This document shows, piece by piece, positions 1-9,083 of a DNA stretch of 64,000 nucleotides. A model generated the notes under the pieces. That model did no database searches and was not told the DNA's origin. It worked only from the letters and a program-made list of their open reading frames with translations. The position numbers and the translations under genes were made by a program. Origin of the DNA: Aurantibacillus circumpalustris (GTDB lineage Bacteria; Bacteroidota; Bacteroidia; B-17B0; Aurantibacillaceae). The stretch is taken from contig NZ_CP121197.1 in the NCBI RefSeq assembly GCF_029625215.1, forward strand, positions 4,030,001 to 4,094,000, read 5' to 3'. Positions within the stretch are counted from its first letter, which is position 1; every line of letters starts with the position of its first letter.

Positions 1-2938
1 TAAAGGTTCCAACATTGTTATTATTATTAGCCCAATAGCTGACCGAGTATGTATTATCTGCACCGTCAACATAAATCTTTCCAATCCCGGAAGTACCTCC
101 AGTATAATCCCAAACTACGGCCACATGGTGCCACAAACCATCATTAACAGGTGTGGTTCCCAGAATATAGTCATTACCATAGCCAACAAACGAGGGTATT
201 CCAGATGCATCAAGGTACATACACTTCTCCCCTGTTTCCCATGAATTATTGGCATTTGCAAAAACAACGATACCTTGTGAGATTCCGGTTGTTTTTATCC
301 AAGCTTCAATGCTAAAATCGGCCTTACCTAACTCGGTGGAAATTGCACTTGTATTAACGTAATCATCAATCCCATCAAAATTCAATGCATAAGAAGTTCC
401 ATTAGTTGTCAGAGCAAGAGATGTTGTTTGTCCCGCACAAAAACTATTTGAAGATGCAGAGACGGAAATAAAAGGAAGTGAACTAACTTTTATTTGTCTG
501 GAAACTGTATGCGAACATCCTGTAAGTGTATTCATTGCAATAGCTGAATACCTTGTAGTAACCGTTGGTGTTGAGCTTATAGAACTTGTTGTAGAGCCGG
601 TGTTCCATGAAAAAGTATGTGAAGTTCCTGTTATTGTAGCTGATTGAGTAACGGAAGCCCCCATACAAACAAGTGTGTTACCTGTTAAAGAAAGTGTTGG
701 TGAAGGTGTAACAATTACTTGCTGCACTGCTGAGTTTGGGCAACCATAAACATTGTAACCGGTAACCGTATAACTTTGCGTGGTGTTAGGATATGCTGGC
801 ACGTTATCAACAACACTACCTGTCCAGCTATAAGTAGCAGCTCCGTAGCCTTTTAAATTTATTGGTGAGTTCTGGCAAATATTAATAGGTGCTGAAGGCT
901 TAATTTGATATCTGATTACCAAATATGCATTACTGATAAACCCCTGCCAACCACTCCAACCAACAAAATACATTTTAAATGTGTTTGTTCCTCCGTATAC
1001 ATAAGTTGGAAAAGGTGCCGTTGTACTTACAGTATGAGAAGCAATGCTATGATACAAAATCGGAACACCTATTGTTTGATCGGCAACTTGTAGGTTGGCT
1101 CCAGCTCCACTCCCACCCCAGCCTTGATCTACCAAATCACAGGTCAGATCCATCCCAACAATAATCCCTCCTGTTGGCACAGGATCAGCAAAATTGTGAA
1201 CCCAGGCATACCAGTCACTATTTGGAGTTGCGCCATTAGGAATGGCAATCCCAACCGTATAAACAGCTCCGGTTGTTACCACAGGATAAATACTATTAGA
1301 CGTCACTACTATTGGCGTTCTTGCCAAACTCGCACCACAAGTATTTGTTGCTGAGGCATAATAGGTGTAACTGTTAGTAACCGCAGTGCCGCTAGATAGG
1401 GCACCTGTCACATAAGTTGTCCCAGTTCCTAATACGGTTGTACTGGTAGATGTAGAATACCAGGAAATTGGATTGGTATTACTAATTGCGCTTAAAGTGG
1501 CTGAGCTACCCGTGCAGGCATTTTGACCAGAAAAAACAGAGGTATTTATTGGCGCTCCGGCCACACAAGGATTCATTTTCCATAATTCATTCAAATAGCT
1601 AAAATTTGCATTTATATCGTAGCCAACACCACCAAAGAGCCAGAAGTTTCCTGAATTGTCTTTCCAACTCATACGTGAATATCCTGACCCAGGATCATTA
1701 GAAGTAGCTGTAACGCTTGCTGTGCCGTAGTTACCAGCTATTTCATATAATGAGCCTCTTACATAGGCCCATTCATTTGTGGTGCAATTATATTTCCATG
1801 TATCATTTAGTTGCTGCGGGCCACCAAAAGACATGCCTGAACCGCCATGCACATACATATTATCATTTGCATCTGACCAAAGAGAAGAAAGGTGCCTTCC
1901 TCCAGGGGAGGCAGTTAAAGAAGGTACACTTTGAGTTCCAGCTAAAGTTGTTGCATCTTGAGTGTTTGAGCCATTCATCCAAGTCCATTGGCTGGTAGAA
2001 ACATTGAATTTCCATACATCGTTTAAATAACCGATTGAAGAAGATGCGTACCCATAACCTGAATACAACCATAAATTACCACTATTATCTTTCCACGATT
2101 TCGCTCCATATCTTGTTCCAGGCGTGTTTGAGCTATTAGCAATTCCTTTGGTTCCATAGGTTCCAATTTGCGCTGTATTATTTGAACCCTTAACCCATGT
2201 CCATGTATTTCCAACAGGATCATATTTCCATAAATCATTTAAACCATCTGGCCCGCTGGAGCTTCCGAGACCATACCCACTAAAAAGCCATAAATTACCA
2301 CTATTATCTTTCCAACCAGTACTTATTCTCCTTGCTCCTGGCGTGTTTGTTACAGAAGCTACTGCGATGGTACCATAAGATCCATATTGATTGATTGTAC
2401 TGCTTCCACTTACCCATGTCCATTGATTTGAAGCAATATTATATTTCCACAAATCATTTAAATTGTCAACTGACCCAAGCGCGTCATTTCCATAACCTCC
2501 AAACAACCATAAATTTCCACTATTATCAGTCCAAGTTACAGAATGGTACCTACTTCCGGGCATATTAAGTGCCGAAGAAACACCTTTAACGCCATAAATA
2601 CCATTTTGATTGATTGCATTTAAACCATGCATCCATGTCCAGTTATGTGTTGTAGGATCAAATTTCCAGAGATCATTTAACCTACCATTTGCAGCAGATG
2701 ACATGCCATTTCCTCCAAGGAGCCATAAATTACCGCTATTGTCGGTCCAAGTTGCACCTGACTCTCTGGCACCCGGTATATTGGAAACTGCCGGAGTACC
2801 CAGGATCCCATAAACTCCAAAGGCACCGTATGTGTTGGAACCTTTAATCCATGTCCACTCTTGAGCTGAACTACTTAAAGAACAGATGAGCATCACAGAT
2901 AGAATTATTGCCTTGTTAATATGTCTGTTTTTATTCAT
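1..2938 (-). CDS. secreted kelch-repeat / LamG protein, 3' end beyond window
   Basis: The frame is open from an ATG at 2936-2938 to the window edge, so at least 979 residues are seen and the C-terminus is missing. A signal peptide ends near residue 25 (LICSLSSSAQ). Six kelch-like repeats follow to about residue 455, recognisable by NLWLFGGYG-type strands and LNDLWKYD / WTWV motifs; six or seven such blades usually form a beta-propeller. Next come Ig/PKD-like modules with single cysteines (CTGSSATLSA, CQNSPINLKG, CMGASV, CAGQTTSLAL). From about residue 845 there is a LamG/concanavalin-like module (ALNFDGIDDYVNT, FSIEAWIKT, GLWHHVAVVWDYTGG, KIYVDG). This architecture is typical of large Bacteroidota surface proteins; a T9SS sorting tail is expected upstream of base 1 but cannot be seen. 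Function is inferred as adhesion or carbohydrate binding only. Confidence 0.85.
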   Translation of the reverse strand, partial: MNKNRHINKAIILSVMLICSLSSSAQEWTWIKGSNTYGAFGVYGILGTPAVSNIPGARESGATWTDNSGNLWLLGGNGMSSAANGRLNDLWKFDPTTHNWTWMHGLNAINQNGIYGVKGVSSALNMPGSRYHSVTWTDNSGNLWLFGGYGNDALGSVDNLNDLWKYNIASNQWTWVSGSSTINQYGSYGTIAVASVTNTPGARRISTGWKDNSGNLWLFSGYGLGSSSGPDGLNDLWKYDPVGNTWTWVKGSNNTAQIGTYGTKGIANSSNTPGTRYGAKSWKDNSGNLWLYSGYGYASSSIGYLNDVWKFNVSTSQWTWMNGSNTQDATTLAGTQSVPSLTASPGGRHLSSLWSDANDNMYVHGGSGMSFGGPQQLNDTWKYNCTTNEWAYVRGSLYEIAGNYGTASVTATSNDPGSGYSRMSWKDNSGNFWLFGGVGYDINANFSYLNELWKMNPCVAGAPINTSVFSGQNACTGSSATLSAISNTNPISWYSTSTSTTVLGTGTTYVTGALSSGTAVTNSYTYYASATNTCGASLARTPIVVTSNSIYPVVTTGAVYTVGIAIPNGATPNSDWYAWVHNFADPVPTGGIIVGMDLTCDLVDQGWGGSGAGANLQVADQTIGVPILYHSIASHTVSTTAPFPTYVYGGTNTFKMYFVGWSGWQGFISNAYLVIRYQIKPSAPINICQNSPINLKGYGAATYSWTGSVVDNVPAYPNTTQSYTVTGYNVYGCPNSAVQQVIVTPSPTLSLTGNTLVCMGASVTQSATITGTSHTFSWNTGSTTSSISSTPTVTTRYSAIAMNTLTGCSHTVSRQIKVSSLPFISVSASSNSFCAGQTTSLALTTNGTSYALNFDGIDDYVNTSAISTELGKADFSIEAWIKTTGISQGIVVFANANNSWETGEKCMYLDASGIPSFVGYGNDYILGTTPVNDGLWHHVAVVWDYTGGTSGIGKIYVDGADNTYSVSYWANNNNNVGTF

Positions 2939-2980
2939 TTTAAAAAATTGTATAAGATAGTAGTACAAGAACTGAGTACA

Positions 2981-2988
2981 CAAAAATA
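2981..2988 (-). promoter_or_regulatory. -7 box TATTTTTG before the kelch gene
   Basis: An exact match to the Bacteroidota -7 consensus TAnnTTTG reads toward the ATG at 2938 and predicts a leader of about 40 nt. No TTG was found at the usual -33 spacing, so the call rests on the -7 box and position. Confidence 0.45.
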
Positions 2989-3130
2989 TACGTAAATATA
3001 GAAAAAATAGCTTTAAAATATACACCCATTATTAGCTGTATTAAAGTGATGCTAATTGATTTAGCAAGATGACTCTTTAACAATTAATGTGCAGTAATGA
3101 AGTAAAGGAAACGCTGTAAGCACTAGGTTA

Positions 3131-4522
3131 TTAACCTCTTATTATCTCTTTTATATCCGCAATGATTTTTTTCGCAAGACTGTCTGCCGTTGATTCGGTT
3201 TGACTTTCGCTATAAATTCTAATAATAGGTTCGGTATTACTTTTTCTTAAATGAACCCATTCTTTGTTGAATTCTATTTTCACACCATCGATGGTATTTA
3301 CAGGTTGGTTTTTATATTTTTCTTTGATAGCGATTAATACCTTATCCACATCAATTTGCGGAGTTAATTCAATTTTATTTTTTGAAATAAAATAATTTGG
3401 ATAAGTACTGCGAAGCATGGAGACCGATTTTCCGAATTTAGCAAGATGAGTAAGAAAAATAGCAATTCCAACAAGCGCATCTCGACCATAGTGTAACTCA
3501 GGCAAAATAATTCCGCCATTACCTTCACCACCAATTACGGCATTGGTTTCCTTCATTTTTGTAACCACGTTTACCTCACCAACAGCCGATGCTGCATAAC
3601 TTCCATTGCTAGCTTCCGTCACATCTCTTAACGCACGGGTGCTAGAAAGATTGCTAACTGTATTTCCTTTTTTTAGCTTTAAAACATAATCAGCCACAGC
3701 CACCAAAGTATATTCTTCTCCAAACATTTCACCGTCTTCACAAACAAAAGCTAAACGATCAACATCAGGATCAACACTAATTCCGAGATGCGCTTTTTGT
3801 TTTTTAACCGTGTTACTAAGATCGGTTAAATGTTCTGGTAACGGTTCTGGGTTATGTGCAAAATCCCCAGTAGGTTCACCATGTATTATATGAACCTTCT
3901 TAACTCCAAGTTTGGCCAATAAAGCCGGTACTGCAATACTTCCACTAGAATTAATTGCATCTAAAACAATTGAAAAATTTGCGTTTTCAATAGCCTTTAT
4001 ATCAACGTAAGGAAGATTGAGTATTTTTTGAATATGCGTTTCCAGAAAATCAGTATTCACGGAACACTTACCTAATTCAGTAACCTCTGCATAATTAAAC
4101 GCAGATGTTTCAGCCAGTTTTAAAATCTCTTGTCCGACTTCTTCACTTATAAATTCACCTTTTTCATTTAAAAGTTTAAGTGCATTCCATTGTTTTGGAT
4201 TATGGCTTGCTGTTAAAATAATACCACCTTGAGCTTTAAGTTCGGTTACTGCCATTTCAACCGTTGGTGTGGTACTCAATTCAAGATCAATAACATTGAT
4301 TCCCAATCCAATAAGCGTTCCACTAACAATACTGGTTACCATTTGCCCGCTAATACGTGCATCGCGACCAATAATTACAGTTGGATTTTTTGATCCACTG
4401 TTTTTTAAAATCAAGGTTCCGTATGCAGAAGCATACTTCACAATATCTAACGGTGTTAAACCATTATCGGGTTTACCACCAATAGTTCCTCTAATTCCTG
4501 ATATACTTTTAATTAAAGTCAA
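3131..4522 (-). CDS. glmM: phosphoglucosamine mutase (TTG start)
   Basis: 463 residues, the usual size for alpha-D-phosphohexomutases. The catalytic serine loop TASHNP is at residues 104-109 (Ser106), the metal-binding loop DPDVDR at 251-256, the sugar-binding loop GGEGNGG follows near 335, and the phosphate-binding RKSNTEPIIRIYSE is near the C-terminus. The enzyme interconverts glucosamine-6-P and glucosamine-1-P for UDP-GlcNAc and cell-wall synthesis in the cytoplasm. The start codon reads TTG; no in-frame ATG lies between the upstream stop and the conserved N-terminus TLIKSISGIRGT, and a -7 box sits about 20 nt upstream. Some Bacteroidota members of this branch are annotated as phosphomannomutase, so substrate breadth is open. 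It is divergent from the TM2/asnB pair. Confidence 0.92.
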   Translation of the reverse strand: MTLIKSISGIRGTIGGKPDNGLTPLDIVKYASAYGTLILKNSGSKNPTVIIGRDARISGQMVTSIVSGTLIGLGINVIDLELSTTPTVEMAVTELKAQGGIILTASHNPKQWNALKLLNEKGEFISEEVGQEILKLAETSAFNYAEVTELGKCSVNTDFLETHIQKILNLPYVDIKAIENANFSIVLDAINSSGSIAVPALLAKLGVKKVHIIHGEPTGDFAHNPEPLPEHLTDLSNTVKKQKAHLGISVDPDVDRLAFVCEDGEMFGEEYTLVAVADYVLKLKKGNTVSNLSSTRALRDVTEASNGSYAASAVGEVNVVTKMKETNAVIGGEGNGGIILPELHYGRDALVGIAIFLTHLAKFGKSVSMLRSTYPNYFISKNKIELTPQIDVDKVLIAIKEKYKNQPVNTIDGVKIEFNKEWVHLRKSNTEPIIRIYSESQTESTADSLAKKIIADIKEIIRG

Positions 4523-4541
4523 AATATAATTTTTAAGGGTT

Positions 4542-4549
4542 CAAATATA
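4542..4549 (-). promoter_or_regulatory. -7 box TATATTTG before glmM
   Basis: Exact TAnnTTTG on the minus strand, 19 nt before the TTG start of glmM. Predicted leader is about 14 nt. No properly spaced -33 TTG was seen. Confidence 0.5.
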
Positions 4550-4625
4550 GAAAAACAAAAGTAAAAATCTCTTCCTATTTTATAACAAAATCTTCTTTGA
4601 AATCTTCTTGATATTAAGAATTTGA

Positions 4626-4633
4626 TACCTTTG
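4626..4633 (+). promoter_or_regulatory. -7 box TACCTTTG before the TM2 gene
   Basis: Exact TAnnTTTG, 40 nt before the ATG at 4674. A TTG at 4608-4610 lies 15 nt upstream, a little closer than usual for a -33 element. It would drive the TM2-asnB pair. Confidence 0.5.
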
Positions 4634-4673
4634 AAAAACGAATCAAACAAAATAATTAAGATAAAGGCCTGAA

Positions 4674-5123
4674 ATGCGCGTTAAATCAATTTTATTACTT
4701 TTCTGTTTAATTTTTTCTCAAGAATTATTTTGCATAAATAAAATTAACTCAAGTTCCTTTATCGTTTTAGAAAACAAGTTATCACTTTCAAAAGATTTGA
4801 ATTTTGACGCGTTGGATTCCTATTTTACTGAAATAATGGATTTAAATAAGAATCGTCCGACTCCTGTTCTCCGATTTTTTCACTTTAAACATAATAAAAA
4901 CAAAAAATTAACAGCAGCAGCTCTAGCCTTTCCACTTCCTTTTGGCATTGTTGGCCTTCATCGTATTTATCTTGGAACTGCTCCTTATGTGCCGGTTGTT
5001 TACATTGCTAGTTTTGGAGGTGTTCTGGGTTTACTTCCCTTGATTGATTTTTGTTTTATTCTTTTGGAAAAGGATACGGAAAAATTCGTTGACAATAAAA
5101 AAGTTTTTATGTGGGTAAACTAA
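4674..5123 (+). CDS. TM2-domain membrane protein
   Basis: 149 residues. An N-terminal signal or membrane segment (SILLLFCLIFSQELFC) is followed by about 50 polar residues and then a TM2 domain: two hydrophobic segments (AAALAFPLPFGIVGLH and VVYIASFGGVLGLLPLIDF) joined by the hallmark GLHRIYLG loop. TM2 proteins are small inner-membrane proteins of unknown biochemical role; Bacteroidota often have this secreted-leader form. The gene ends 12 nt before asnB on the same strand, so the two are probably cotranscribed, but no functional link is known. Confidence 0.75.
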   Translation: MRVKSILLLFCLIFSQELFCINKINSSSFIVLENKLSLSKDLNFDALDSYFTEIMDLNKNRPTPVLRFFHFKHNKNKKLTAAALAFPLPFGIVGLHRIYLGTAPYVPVVYIASFGGVLGLLPLIDFCFILLEKDTEKFVDNKKVFMWVN

Positions 5124-5135
5124 ACCCATCCTCTT

Positions 5136-7046
5136 ATGTGTGGAATTGCAGGAATAATTTTAAAACAAATTGAAGATACGCACCTTCCTGAAAAGATTGT
5201 TTCCATGAGTAAAATAATTCTTCACCGTGGTCCAGATGGCGAAGGCTTTATTCTTGCAACAGAAAATAATGTTACCCCTTACTCCAATACCGTTCAAACA
5301 TTTTCACGTACGGATTTAAATTATGTTCCAAAAAAAGAAATTCCAAAAGAGTCGCCCGATACTTTTCTAGCTTTTGCACATCGGAGACTTTCAATAATAG
5401 ACCTCAGCGATAGCGGACACCAGCCCATGTGTAACAGTAATTCTAAAAACTGGATTACTTATAACGGCGAAATATACAACTACCTTGAATTAAGAGAAGA
5501 ATTAAAACAACTTGGACATTCCTTTATTTCTGAAAGCGACACTGAAGTTGTGTTAGCTGCATACCAAGAATGGGGATTTGATTGCGTGAAACGTTTCAAT
5601 GGCATGTGGGCTTTTTGTATTTATGATACTGAGAAAAAAATATGTTTTGCATCCCGCGATCGTTTAGGAGTTAAACCTTTTTATTATGTAAACAATAAAC
5701 AGGTCTTCTCTTTTGCAAGTGAGCAAAAAGCGTTTATTAAATCTGGGTTAGTTCCTTTTAAAATTAATAGAAAGGCTCTACATGAATATCTCGTCAATGA
5801 TCTTTTGGAAAGTGAACCCGCTAATTTTTTTGAAGGTGTTTTTGAATTATCACCGGGAACTAATCTAGTTTATGACCTTAACACTAGATCACTAAAAACC
5901 TATAGTTACTATCACCTAAAGGATCATGTTAATCTAAAAAATGATTCTCTGAATGAAAACGAGCTCATTGAAAAAATAAAAACAACTTTTGAAAACTCTG
6001 TCAAGCTTCGTTTACGGAGTGATGTAGAAGTAGGAACCTGTTTAAGCGGAGGTATTGATAGCAGTGCGCTTGCAGTAACGATGGCTGAAATCACTAAACA
6101 ACCTATACACTGTTTTACTTCTGTTTTTCGTTCTGAAACTTTTAACGAAGAACACTTCGCTGACCTGGTTGCAAAACGAATTCATGCTAAACATCATAAA
6201 ATTGAACCGACTTTAGAAAGTTTCGAAAAAGAAGTAGACGCTCTAATTTATTCGCAAGATGTGCCAATATGGAGTACAAGTACTTATGCGCAGTATAAGG
6301 TAATGGAACTTGCGAAACAAAATAAAATAAAAGTTGTACTCGATGGTCAGGGTGCCGATGAGCTTTTTGGCGGGTACCATCACCATTTTACGGCTAAATG
6401 GAATAACCTTTTTCATCGCAACAATTATTTCAAAGCTGTACGTGACATTCAATCTTCTAATAAAACAATTCCTGGATCTTTTGTCTTTTACGCCAAAGAA
6501 CGTTTAAAACACAGTTATCATTTTAATAAGAGTCAGCTTCCATTATTTTTTACGCCCGAATTTCTTGCAAGTTCAGAAGTGAAAAATTCTTACGTTTATT
6601 TTAACGATGTAAACGAACAACTTATGAGCGATATTTATCAAACGCGCTTAAAATCGTTTTTAAAATGTGAAGATCGCTGCGGTATGTGGCACAGTGTGGA
6701 AAGTCGCACCCCGTTTAGTGACGACATTGAATTAATCAACCTATTATTTTCTTTTAACGGAAATAAGAAAATTCAAAATGGCGTTTCTAAATATTTATTA
6801 AGAGAAGCTGTAAAAAACAAATTGCCAGAAGAAATTTATACGCGTTACGATAAGAAAGGCTTTGAAACTCCCATGGAAAAATGGATGTTTGCCTTGCAGC
6901 CTGCAATGTTAAAAGAAATTAAAGCTGCGCAATTTGATTTTGTAAATTATGCTTCACTTAAAAAGTGTGATATCACAAAGCCTTTTCATTATAAAATGCT
7001 TTTTAAATTGTATGTTCTGAGTAAGTGGGTGAAAGCTTTTAATTAG
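5136..7046 (+). CDS. asnB: asparagine synthase (glutamine-hydrolysing)
   Basis: 636 residues, normal for the AsnB family. The N-terminus MCGIAG exposes Cys2, the class II glutamine amidotransferase nucleophile. HRGPDGEG, RRLSIIDLS and YNGEIYNY loops belong to the glutaminase domain. The ATP-pyrophosphatase loop SGGIDSS is at residues 304-310, followed by LDGQGADELFGGYHHH and the late VESRTPF segment of the synthetase domain. It transfers glutamine-derived ammonia to aspartate using ATP. Some family members act in surface-polysaccharide or peptide modification rather than bulk asparagine synthesis; nothing adjacent supports that here. It converges with the PorE-like gene, with only 6 nt between the two stops. 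Confidence 0.93.
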   Translation: MCGIAGIILKQIEDTHLPEKIVSMSKIILHRGPDGEGFILATENNVTPYSNTVQTFSRTDLNYVPKKEIPKESPDTFLAFAHRRLSIIDLSDSGHQPMCNSNSKNWITYNGEIYNYLELREELKQLGHSFISESDTEVVLAAYQEWGFDCVKRFNGMWAFCIYDTEKKICFASRDRLGVKPFYYVNNKQVFSFASEQKAFIKSGLVPFKINRKALHEYLVNDLLESEPANFFEGVFELSPGTNLVYDLNTRSLKTYSYYHLKDHVNLKNDSLNENELIEKIKTTFENSVKLRLRSDVEVGTCLSGGIDSSALAVTMAEITKQPIHCFTSVFRSETFNEEHFADLVAKRIHAKHHKIEPTLESFEKEVDALIYSQDVPIWSTSTYAQYKVMELAKQNKIKVVLDGQGADELFGGYHHHFTAKWNNLFHRNNYFKAVRDIQSSNKTIPGSFVFYAKERLKHSYHFNKSQLPLFFTPEFLASSEVKNSYVYFNDVNEQLMSDIYQTRLKSFLKCEDRCGMWHSVESRTPFSDDIELINLLFSFNGNKKIQNGVSKYLLREAVKNKLPEEIYTRYDKKGFETPMEKWMFALQPAMLKEIKAAQFDFVNYASLKKCDITKPFHYKMLFKLYVLSKWVKAFN

Positions 7047-7052
7047 AAAATT

Positions 7053-9038
7053 CTATTTCCCAATAATTTTAAATTCTGTTCTACGATTTTTTGCTTTGTT
7101 TTCAGGTGTATCGTTTGGTGCTTTTGGCATAGTATCTCCATAGCCTTTGTAGGAAAGTCTTTCAGCAACAATTTTACCTTCGGAAATTAAATAATTATAA
7201 ACGGATTTTGCGCGGTTAGAAGATAAAGTGAGGTTGTTTTTTTTGTCACCGCTGTTATCGGTATGTCCACCCAACTCTACTTTCAAATTCGAATTTTTTG
7301 TAAGAAAAGAAATTAATTTATCCAGTTCTGCTTTACTTTCCGGTTTTAAATCCCATTTATCTACATCAAAGAAAATATTTTTTAATTCCACAATGCTTCC
7401 AACATCAATGGGTTCAAGGGGAATATCCAATTGAAATGGTTTATTAAAATCAGCTTGAATTTCTTTCAAACTAAAGTTATCACTATAAAAGAGGAAACCT
7501 TCTTTACTCACATTTACCAAGTAATTTTTGTTTGCTGTAAGAGTCACAAAAAACTCGCCATTTTTTTGAGAGTAAGATTTTGTTGTTTGCAATTGTGTTT
7601 CAAGGTTTATTAATTCAAAGCTAGCCTCTAAAGGTTCTTTTGTTTTGGCGTTGTAGACTTTACCTTTTACATAGGTGATTTTTTCGGGACGCACATCCGC
7701 AGGTAATTCAAACTGATAAATATCTAACCCTCCATAACCACCTTTTCTTGCACTTGCGAAAAAAGCCAATTTACCTTCTGGATCCACTAACAAACTATTG
7801 TCATCTTCATAACTGTTAATAGGATACCCTAAATTTACAGGCGTACCCCACTCTCCATTCGCCTGGCGCTTTGTCATAAAAATATCTAAGCCACCCATTC
7901 CAGGATGTCCTTCGCTACTAAAGTACAAGGTTTGATTATCAGGGTGAATAAAAACAGACTCTTCCTTATAAGGTGTATTTACTACAGAGGACAATTTAAC
8001 TGCCTCCGAAAATCTCCCGTCCTCTCCAATAACACTATAATAAATATCTTGCTCACGAACGCCACCTCTTACAACATGCCCACGAATAAAATATAAAGTT
8101 TTCCCATCACTACTGAAACTTGGTTGCGTTTCCCAATGACTTGTGTTAATCGAACTTCCTGCATTTCTAGGACGTGTCCACCGTCCATCTATTTTTTGAG
8201 CGTAAAAAATATCACAACTTCCATAACCTTTCCTGTCTGGGGCACTGTATTCTCCAAATTGATTCGCACAGGAAACAAAAAACATTACGTTACCATCTGC
8301 TGAAAGAGTTGGGGCACCTTCATTACCAGGGGTATTAATTTCATAAATAGGTCTTGCTTCCTGCCAAACATCATTTCTTTTTACACTCATAAAAAAATCT
8401 TCATTCTCATTTTGAGGAAAGTCTGGAACCCTTAATCCACGAGTAAACATGAAACTTTTACCATCCGCGGTAACGGCAGGAAAATACTCGTTCAAATCTG
8501 TATTAATTCCTTCGCCAACATTTACAGGAGAAAATTGTTTAGGATTTTTAACCGCCGTAATGCCAAACTCAGCATTTACGAGCATTCTTGCGGCTTTATC
8601 CTTCGTGTCAGGATTTATCCTATCTAAACTTAAAAAAACATCCAAACTTTTTTTAGCCTCTTCATATTGACCTGTAGCTAAAAGTGATTGCGCTAAAAAG
8701 TAAAAACTATAGGTGTAAAATTTTGGATTAATCTCAATTGCTTTTTTAAAATACTCAATTGCTTTGTCATGATGATTTGTTAGCTGATATAAATTTGCTA
8801 ATCCCAAAGCGGCTTCAATAAATTTGTTGTCTTCGTCAAGTGCTTTCAAAAAACTTTTCTCTGCTTGAGCATCATTTTTTACTTCAAAAGCTTTTTTACC
8901 TTCGTTAAGATGTTTGATTGCCTTTTTGTTCGTGCTTGTAAATTGCCCCGGAGGCAAAGAACCTTGCGAAAAACTTATGTTTCCTATAAAAACAAACAAC
9001 AAGATTAAAATTACATTCTTATTTTTTTTAAATCTCAT
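7053..9038 (-). CDS. PorE-like OmpA-family protein (TPR, PD40/WD40-like propeller, regulatory domain, OmpA)
   Basis: 661 residues. A signal peptide (LILLFVFIGNISFSQ) is followed by TPR helices (about 35-155), a PD40/WD40-like propeller with repeated GNVMFF, GKTLYFIRG, NQTLYFSSEG and GKLAFFAS strands (about 175-440), a carboxypeptidase-regulatory-like beta domain (VKGKVYNAKTKEP, about 455-540) and a C-terminal OmpA peptidoglycan-binding domain (FDVDKWDLKPES, LGGHTDNSG, NRAKSVYNYL, NRRTEF). This order matches the T9SS accessory protein PorE, which tethers the secretion machinery to peptidoglycan. PorE is a lipoprotein, and no lipobox cysteine is seen here. The family has many paralogues, so it may be a PorE relative of other function. 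The M61 peptidase gene ends 45 nt upstream and may be cotranscribed. Confidence 0.8.
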   Translation of the reverse strand: MRFKKNKNVILILLFVFIGNISFSQGSLPPGQFTSTNKKAIKHLNEGKKAFEVKNDAQAEKSFLKALDEDNKFIEAALGLANLYQLTNHHDKAIEYFKKAIEINPKFYTYSFYFLAQSLLATGQYEEAKKSLDVFLSLDRINPDTKDKAARMLVNAEFGITAVKNPKQFSPVNVGEGINTDLNEYFPAVTADGKSFMFTRGLRVPDFPQNENEDFFMSVKRNDVWQEARPIYEINTPGNEGAPTLSADGNVMFFVSCANQFGEYSAPDRKGYGSCDIFYAQKIDGRWTRPRNAGSSINTSHWETQPSFSSDGKTLYFIRGHVVRGGVREQDIYYSVIGEDGRFSEAVKLSSVVNTPYKEESVFIHPDNQTLYFSSEGHPGMGGLDIFMTKRQANGEWGTPVNLGYPINSYEDDNSLLVDPEGKLAFFASARKGGYGGLDIYQFELPADVRPEKITYVKGKVYNAKTKEPLEASFELINLETQLQTTKSYSQKNGEFFVTLTANKNYLVNVSKEGFLFYSDNFSLKEIQADFNKPFQLDIPLEPIDVGSIVELKNIFFDVDKWDLKPESKAELDKLISFLTKNSNLKVELGGHTDNSGDKKNNLTLSSNRAKSVYNYLISEGKIVAERLSYKGYGDTMPKAPNDTPENKAKNRRTEFKIIGK

Positions 9039-9083
9039 TCGTTAAATTTTTAAATTAAATACGTTATTTAAATCTATTAAAAA